From Actinopolyspora lacussalsi subsp. righensis (GTDB lineage: Bacteria; Actinomycetota; Actinomycetes; Mycobacteriales; Pseudonocardiaceae), in assembly GCF_900116555.1 (NCBI RefSeq), contig NZ_FPAT01000006.1:1-64000 (forward strand): a stretch of 64,000 nucleotides of DNA, read 5' to 3'. The notes under the pieces were generated by a model. That model was not told the origin of the DNA, ran no database searches, and was given only the letters and a program-made list of their open reading frames with translations. Every line of letters starts with the position of its first letter. Position 1 is the first letter of the stretch. Made by a program: the position numbers and the translations under genes. Below, one piece after another: positions 60,901 through 64,000 of the stretch.

Positions 60901-61427
60901 TGGGCGACTCGGGCAGTGGGAAGTCCACCACGCTGGCGGTGCTGGCCGGACTGCTGCCGGTGACGAGCGGGACGTGCGCGGTGGGCGGCAGGGTCGCGTG
61001 GTGCCCGCAGGACCCGCAGCTGGTCTCCACCACGATCCGCGAGAACCTCCGGCTGGCCGATCCCACCGCCGACGACCGCCGGTTGGCGGCGACGCTGCGC
61101 TCGGCCGGGCTGCGTGGCTGGGAGGACTCGCTGGACACCGTGGTCGGCACCGGCGGGACCGAGCTCTCCGGCGGCGAGGCGCGGCGGCTGGCGCTGGCCA
61201 GGGTGCTACTGGTTCCCGACGCGGAGGTGCTGCTGCTGGACGAGCCTACCGCCCACCTGGACGAGCCGACCGCGCTGGAACTGCTGGACACCCTGGAACG
61301 CGAGTCGCACGGCCGCACCGTGGTGCGGGTGACGCACCACGACCGCGAGGTGCACCGGGCGGATCTGGTGGTTCGCATCCGCCACGGTTACGCGGCGGCG
61401 GTGCACCGTTCGGCGCACCCCGCGTAG
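57948..61427 (+). CDS. cydDC: CydDC fusion, thiol-exporting ABC transporter for cytochrome bd assembly
   Basis: A 1,159-residue fusion of two ABC half-transporters. The CydD half (residues about 1-600) has a membrane domain, then Walker A GPSGSGKSTT, signature LSTGERQRVAVARG and Walker B VLLADEPTAHLD. The CydC half (about 610-1159) has a membrane domain, Walker A GDSGSGKSTT, signature LSGGEARRLALARV and Walker B VLLLDEPTAHLD. In E. coli CydC and CydD are separate and export glutathione/cysteine or bind haem, which is needed for bd oxidase assembly. GTG at 57948 follows GAGGGAGGCGGGAAGC; the frame is open further upstream into the repeat. It completes the cydAB-DC module. Confidence 0.92.
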   Translation: MTGRSREPNSSPGADSGDGSAVLARGPLGVLPRLSPSTRRALHLSGALAVLSAFALITQAWALADALARVVMHGFDTAAIGDRLAVLCGAVLARGVLGWATASVSARAAAGAKEELRALLLDSALRRGPEWIGRHGAAELTTLATKGLDALDAYFTRYLPALVTAAVVPAIVGFRILLADWTSAAIVLVTVPLIPLFAWLVGRYTESRTSRAAESLRRMSGQLSELVRALPVLTAFGRAEAQREAVRRVSERYRRDSVSTLRIAFLSALVLELCASLSVALVAVSIGMRLVSGDLDLTTGLLVLVLAPECYLPLRNAGAAHHASEDGLEAVRRVEEVRFEPPDAGQGTSSPAPSGIPSAAGIANAAGVPSAAPLRVTGLRVARREGHAPDGLDFTAPPGRVTRLEGFGGIGPSGSGKSTTFAVLLGFTTPESGTLRYGETEIDRPDSASWRATVAWIPQRPAFSGGTVTDELLLAVSDQPDGTADHIDEVLRAAAAEHLAGRPIDSLSTGERQRVAVARGLLRLRGRARVLLADEPTAHLDAATAAHVVAALRDAAESGAVVVLASHRPGPAELRESPPDDHERGTEHSPDASGPTRVRELVTARGVGGAALGVLSLLSGIALTATSAWLIARAAQQPPVLTLSVAAVGVRTFALSRAVLRYVERLATHDAAFRLAGRLRERLWDGLVRWGPARTAALVRGDGAARLVDDTDNVRDLVPRVLGPPLTAVGVGGGAVVVQALVLPEAGLLLAVALLLAGVLAPLVALAVQRHAAAVVAAGRREVSIRVLGLLESAAELLSFGAAGERRAELARADAKLAREARRAASGEGAAGAVVTLVMGAAVIGCTALAARAVAAGELAPVLAPLLALVPMAATEAVSELPTAAQQWLPLLRAQQRLSPFLSDSDLAEGALSDGALSERDGSAEDGKRPVTVSGASETDPAREPPIAPGEVLLEDVRARWPGADVPALSGVTLRVPPGSHVAVVGDSGSGKSTTLAVLAGLLPVTSGTCAVGGRVAWCPQDPQLVSTTIRENLRLADPTADDRRLAATLRSAGLRGWEDSLDTVVGTGGTELSGGEARRLALARVLLVPDAEVLLLDEPTAHLDEPTALELLDTLERESHGRTVVRVTHHDREVHRADLVVRIRHGYAAAVHRSAHPA

Positions 61428-61434
61428 GAACGCT

Positions 61435-61476
61435 GCCGACCCGGTTTCCGGCACGAATCGTGGAAACCGGGTCGGC
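61435..61476. terminator. Bidirectional terminator
   Basis: A perfect 15-bp inverted repeat, GCCGACCCGGTTTCC (61435-61449) and GGAAACCGGGTCGGC (61462-61476), with a 12-nt loop. It lies between the convergent cydDC and SDR genes. Confidence 0.8.
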
Positions 61477-61485
61477 GGAGTCCTG

Positions 61486-62277
61486 TCAGGCGTGGGTGCC
61501 GCCGTCGATCCGGATCTCGGTGCCGGTGGTGAAGGCACCGTCGTCGGAGGCCAGCATCGCCACCACTCCGGCCACCGTCTCCGGGCCCGCCATCGTCGCA
61601 CCGCCCGCTCGCTGGTCGGTGCGCAGCGCCGGGGAGAGCTTGGCGAACAGCGACATGTCGGCGTCGGCGGGCAGGTGGTTCGGGGTCTCGTCGGTGATAC
61701 CGCTCTTGATGCTGCCGGGGGCGACGCAGACCGCCCGCAGGCCCTGGGAGGCGTACTCGGTGGACAGCGTGTGCGTGAAGGACTGGATGCCGCCCTTGCT
61801 GGCGGCGTAGGCGGCCATGTACGGGTGGGCGAACGAGGCCGAGGTGGAGCTGAAGTTGACCACCACGCCGTGCTCGCTCGCCAGCAGCGCGGGCAGCGCC
61901 TGCCTGGTCACCAGGAAGGTTCCGGTCAGGTTGACCGTGATGATCCGGTTCCACAGCTCCAGCGAGGTCTCGTGGGTGTGCGCGGCTCGTAACATGCCCG
62001 CCGCGTTCACCAGCGCGTCGAGCCCGCCCAGGCTCGTCACGGCCTCGCTCACCACGGAGGTCACCGACTCCTCGTCGGCGGTGTCCAGCCGCACGGTGGT
62101 CAGCCGTTCGGTGGTGCCCGCCTGCTCGGCCAGTCGCCGCGTCTCGGCCAGGCCGTCCTCGGAGATGTCGGCTGCCACCAGCCGCGCCCCCTCGGCCAAC
62201 AGCCGCAGCGCGGTCGCCCGCCCTATCCCGGATGCCGCGCCGGTCACCAGTGCCCTGCGTCCCTCGAAACGGTTCAT
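61486..62277 (-). CDS. Short-chain dehydrogenase/reductase
   Basis: A 263-residue classical SDR. The cofactor motif is LVTGAASGIGRATALRLL, the structural motif is LVNAAGM, the catalytic Ser is in VVVNFSSTSASF and the YxxxK motif is AAYAASKGG. The C-terminal EIRIDGGTHA is typical. It reduces or oxidises an alcohol/ketone with NAD(P); the substrate is unknown. ATG at 62277 follows GAGGGGCGAC. The frame continues upstream to 62460, but without a start signal. It is monocistronic, with 300 bp to the next gene and no linked pathway genes. Confidence 0.88.
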   Translation of the reverse strand: MNRFEGRRALVTGAASGIGRATALRLLAEGARLVAADISEDGLAETRRLAEQAGTTERLTTVRLDTADEESVTSVVSEAVTSLGGLDALVNAAGMLRAAHTHETSLELWNRIITVNLTGTFLVTRQALPALLASEHGVVVNFSSTSASFAHPYMAAYAASKGGIQSFTHTLSTEYASQGLRAVCVAPGSIKSGITDETPNHLPADADMSLFAKLSPALRTDQRAGGATMAGPETVAGVVAMLASDDGAFTTGTEIRIDGGTHA

Positions 62278-62535
62278 GCTGTCGCCCCTCGCCTGTTCGA
62301 ACGGCCGGCGGAACACCGAAGGACGGTTTTCGATCGAGCGCGGAGTCGATTCCCGGTACGGCGCTCTCCGCCGGAATTTCCCGGCGGATACTAGTGAGGC
62401 GCGAAGCGGCGAAAACACCCGTGCCCGGGGCGAATACGCCGGGCGGACTGTTACGCACACGCTGAGTGCCCGATCGGCGGCGGTTCGATTCCGATCCTTT
62501 CCCGAAACGAGGAACAGCCGATCCGGGAGAAACGA
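62278..62535. other. Intergenic region upstream of the SDR
   Basis: No gene is seen. It should contain the SDR promoter, reading leftward. Its right end runs into the terminator of the lectin gene. Confidence 0.35.
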
Positions 62536-62586
62536 AACGGTCGGCTCGATCCTTTCCGATCCGTCGGAAGGAACGAGCCGACCGTT
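62536..62586 (-). terminator. Terminator of the secreted lectin gene
   Basis: AACGGTCGGCTCG (62536-62548) pairs with CGAGCCGACCGTT (62574-62586). Inside it CCTT-T-CCGA pairs with TCGGAAGG with one bulged base, giving an extended stem of about 20 bp. It lies 19 nt past the lectin stop. Confidence 0.75.
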
Positions 62587-62604
62587 CCGCTCGTCAGGTG
62601 CGAA

Positions 62605-63174
62605 TCAGTCGATGGGAATGGCACTCCACCGCTGGGACAGGCTGTCCACGTCCTTGTTCAGCACGATGTCGCGCGAGGGGTAGGCCACCTGGTAGGGGTT
62701 CATCACCCGGTGAGCGTTGTTGTACGGCGAGATGCGCAGCCCCTCGTCCTTGTCCACGTTCCACCACTGCTCGCGGTCACCGCGGTCGCAATCCCGCTGC
62801 CGCACGTGGCGCAGCGCGTCCTGGTTGTTGGGTTGCAGGCAGAGACCCGAGCCGACGTTCTTGATGCGGAACACACCGCTGAAACCGGTGGGCAGGAACT
62901 TCCACTGCTCCTGGAGCCGGTTCGCGTCGGTCCGGTGCTGGTACCACAGGTCCAGGATGCCGTTCTCCGAGGTGTTCCACCCCTTGGTGATCATGAACAG
63001 GTGGGCGCTGCGGTTGTAGAGGTGGTAGGGCTCGTCCAGCACGATCGAGGTCTGCGCCTCGCGCGCCTGTGGCCGCTGTTCGTGTTGTTCAGCGGCACCG
63101 GCCCCTGCCCCCATCACCCCGAGCGTGGAGAGCGTCGTGGCGAGCACCAGGGCGATCCGCTTGTTCAACTTCAC
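62605..63174 (-). CDS. Secreted ricin-type beta-trefoil lectin-like protein
   Basis: A 189-residue exported protein with signal peptide NKRIALVLATTLSTLGVMGA, followed by one beta-trefoil domain. The ricin-type signatures are KFLPTGFSGVFRIKNVGSGLCLQPNN with a Q-x-W-like repeat in DREQWWNVD, and a last repeat ending in QRWSAIPID. Two cysteines (GLCLQ and RDCDRG) probably form a disulphide. Such domains bind sugars, and when fused to enzymes target them to polysaccharides; here it stands alone. ATG at 63174 is chosen from the signal peptide. No enzyme gene is adjacent. Confidence 0.8.
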   Translation of the reverse strand: MKLNKRIALVLATTLSTLGVMGAGAGAAEQHEQRPQAREAQTSIVLDEPYHLYNRSAHLFMITKGWNTSENGILDLWYQHRTDANRLQEQWKFLPTGFSGVFRIKNVGSGLCLQPNNQDALRHVRQRDCDRGDREQWWNVDKDEGLRISPYNNAHRVMNPYQVAYPSRDIVLNKDVDSLSQRWSAIPID

Positions 63175-63573
63175 CGGGATCCGGTCCTTCCTCGTATTCT
63201 TATCGAGATTCCCCGAAAACTGTCGAGCACTCGCGGAGCAAGATCAACATATCTTTCGTGTGAATCGCGGGAAATGCCTCAACACCCCGGTTTCGGACCC
63301 ACTTTCATCTCTCCCGAAACAGAAAGGAAAAGGTAGAGTCACGCACGCGGTCGCGTACCGGCCTCATCTCCGACACGAAGACAGCCCGACCGCTCTGTCG
63401 CGGCAGAAGCAACGAGCATCGTCCGAGCGGCTTCGTCGCGGAGCAGTGCCCGATGACAGTCGAAGACACCGGAGCGTTCCGGCCACGGAACATGGCATGA
63501 TCGCTTTGTGTTGAAGTGACCGCTCAACGTAGTCGTTGCGGCTACCTTCGATCAGCTGGGGAAACGCTGGAGC
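63175..63573. other. Gene-free region between two divergent genes
   Basis: About 400 bp, AT-richer than average in 63195-63330. No convincing gene is seen; open frames across it lack ribosome-binding sites and recognisable protein features. It should contain the lectin promoter (leftward) and that of the last gene (rightward). Confidence 0.4.
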
Positions 63574-64000
63574 ATGGGACAACGGCACGAGTTCGAGAAG
63601 CTCAACAGACAGGGCTGGGAAGCCGCTCGATCGTTGTGGCGAACCCTGCACTCGGGCACTGAACCACCGCCGGTGTCCCTGCCGGGGCTGGTGCTCCCCG
63701 GAGAACGTTGTTGGGGCGCTGCTCCGATCCTGTACGCACGATGGTGCGCCGCGGACGTCGACGTCCGTTACGGTGGCTTCGCGGCCGTGGGGAGCCCGGC
63801 TTTCGTGCTCGGGGCTTCACTGGCCAACTCCGCCAAGAACGCCAGACTGCGCAAGCAGGCGGAACGAATGGCAGCAGCGCAGTGGCGTTGGTTCCAGAAC
63901 ACGACCGCCATCGTCACCGATCGTGGAGTTCGTTGTCGCGCGGACGGTCGACTTCTGCCGTTCGACTACAGCACGGTCACCGGATGCTGGCCGGAGTTGC
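63574..64000 (+). CDS. Hypothetical protein (partial, runs off the window)
   Basis: An uninterrupted frame of 142 codons from ATG 63574, preceded by CTGGAG, and open to the end of the window. It starts MGQRHEFEKLNRQGWEAARS. A short segment, GGFAAVGSPAFVLGASLANS (around residues 70-90), could be a membrane-associated hairpin, followed by charged helix ARLRKQAERMAAAQWRWFQ and a part rich in strands (TAIVTDRGVRCRADGRLLPF) that resembles a small PH-like domain. No family is recognised. The gene is incomplete, so its length and function cannot be judged. Confidence 0.6.
   Translation, partial: MGQRHEFEKLNRQGWEAARSLWRTLHSGTEPPPVSLPGLVLPGERCWGAAPILYARWCAADVDVRYGGFAAVGSPAFVLGASLANSAKNARLRKQAERMAAAQWRWFQNTTAIVTDRGVRCRADGRLLPFDYSTVTGCWPEL

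Overview
The window is GC-rich chromosomal DNA from an actinomycete that builds an arabinogalactan cell wall. Gene order follows the right arm of the Mycobacterium tuberculosis chromosome, roughly Rv3772 to Rv3839: hisC2/pat, Rv3777-like oxidoreductase, bpa, wzm/wzt, glfT1, emb, Rv3789, dprE1, dprE2, ubiA, Rv3807c, glfT2, glf, a PGRP amidase, an Rv3813c-like HAD phosphatase, serS, Rv3835, Rv3836, pheA and a DUF2470 gene. There is only one Emb, no aftA and no mycolyltransferase. Several proteins carry acidic disordered tails. This fits a mycolate-free member of Pseudonocardiales such as Actinopolyspora or Saccharopolyspora. The genus is an inference.

Layout. 1-2.3 kb: end of an unknown gene, a small helical protein, a DddA-like (SCP1.201) deaminase toxin with an Imm1 immunity gene, and two tRNA genes. 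2.4-9 kb: acetoacetyl-CoA synthetase, a dienelactone-hydrolase-like protein, an aminotransferase, a chaplin-like protein, an L,D-transpeptidase, and a decayed tyrosine integrase beside tRNA-Ser(TGA). 9-14 kb: ABC exporter, secreted M28 peptidase, quinone oxidoreductase. 14-36.5 kb: cell-wall block, with the proteasome activator Bpa, O-antigen-type exporter, GlfT1, Emb, GtrA-like flippase, DprE1/DprE2, two LGFP-repeat wall proteins, UbiA, PAP2 phosphatase, GlfT2, Glf and a PGRP amidase. 36.9-49.9 kb: housekeeping genes, a DosR-like regulator convergent with a histidine kinase, arginine deiminase, a CPBP protease and a DUF2470 gene with an IdeR-type iron box. 50-54.5 kb: homogentisate catabolism with an IclR regulator. 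55-61.4 kb: cytochrome bd oxidase (cydA, cydB) and a CydDC fusion. The end holds an SDR, a secreted ricin-type lectin and a truncated gene.

The cell-wall genes form one pathway. UbiA, the PAP2 phosphatase, DprE1 and DprE2 make decaprenyl-phosphoryl-arabinose. Glf makes UDP-galactofuranose, which GlfT1 and GlfT2 polymerise. Wzm/Wzt probably export the lipid-linked galactan and Emb adds arabinose. The LGFP proteins are plausible binders of the finished polymer.

The most unusual feature is a composite repeat of about 250-350 bp. It occurs seven times, always in sense orientation 3' of a gene. In five copies its hairpin starts about 50-58 nt after the stop codon. It has a two-tier hairpin with paired base changes between copies, and one or more downstream palindromes. 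A second family sharing the apical loop core is stacked in front of it after emb and after ubiA only.
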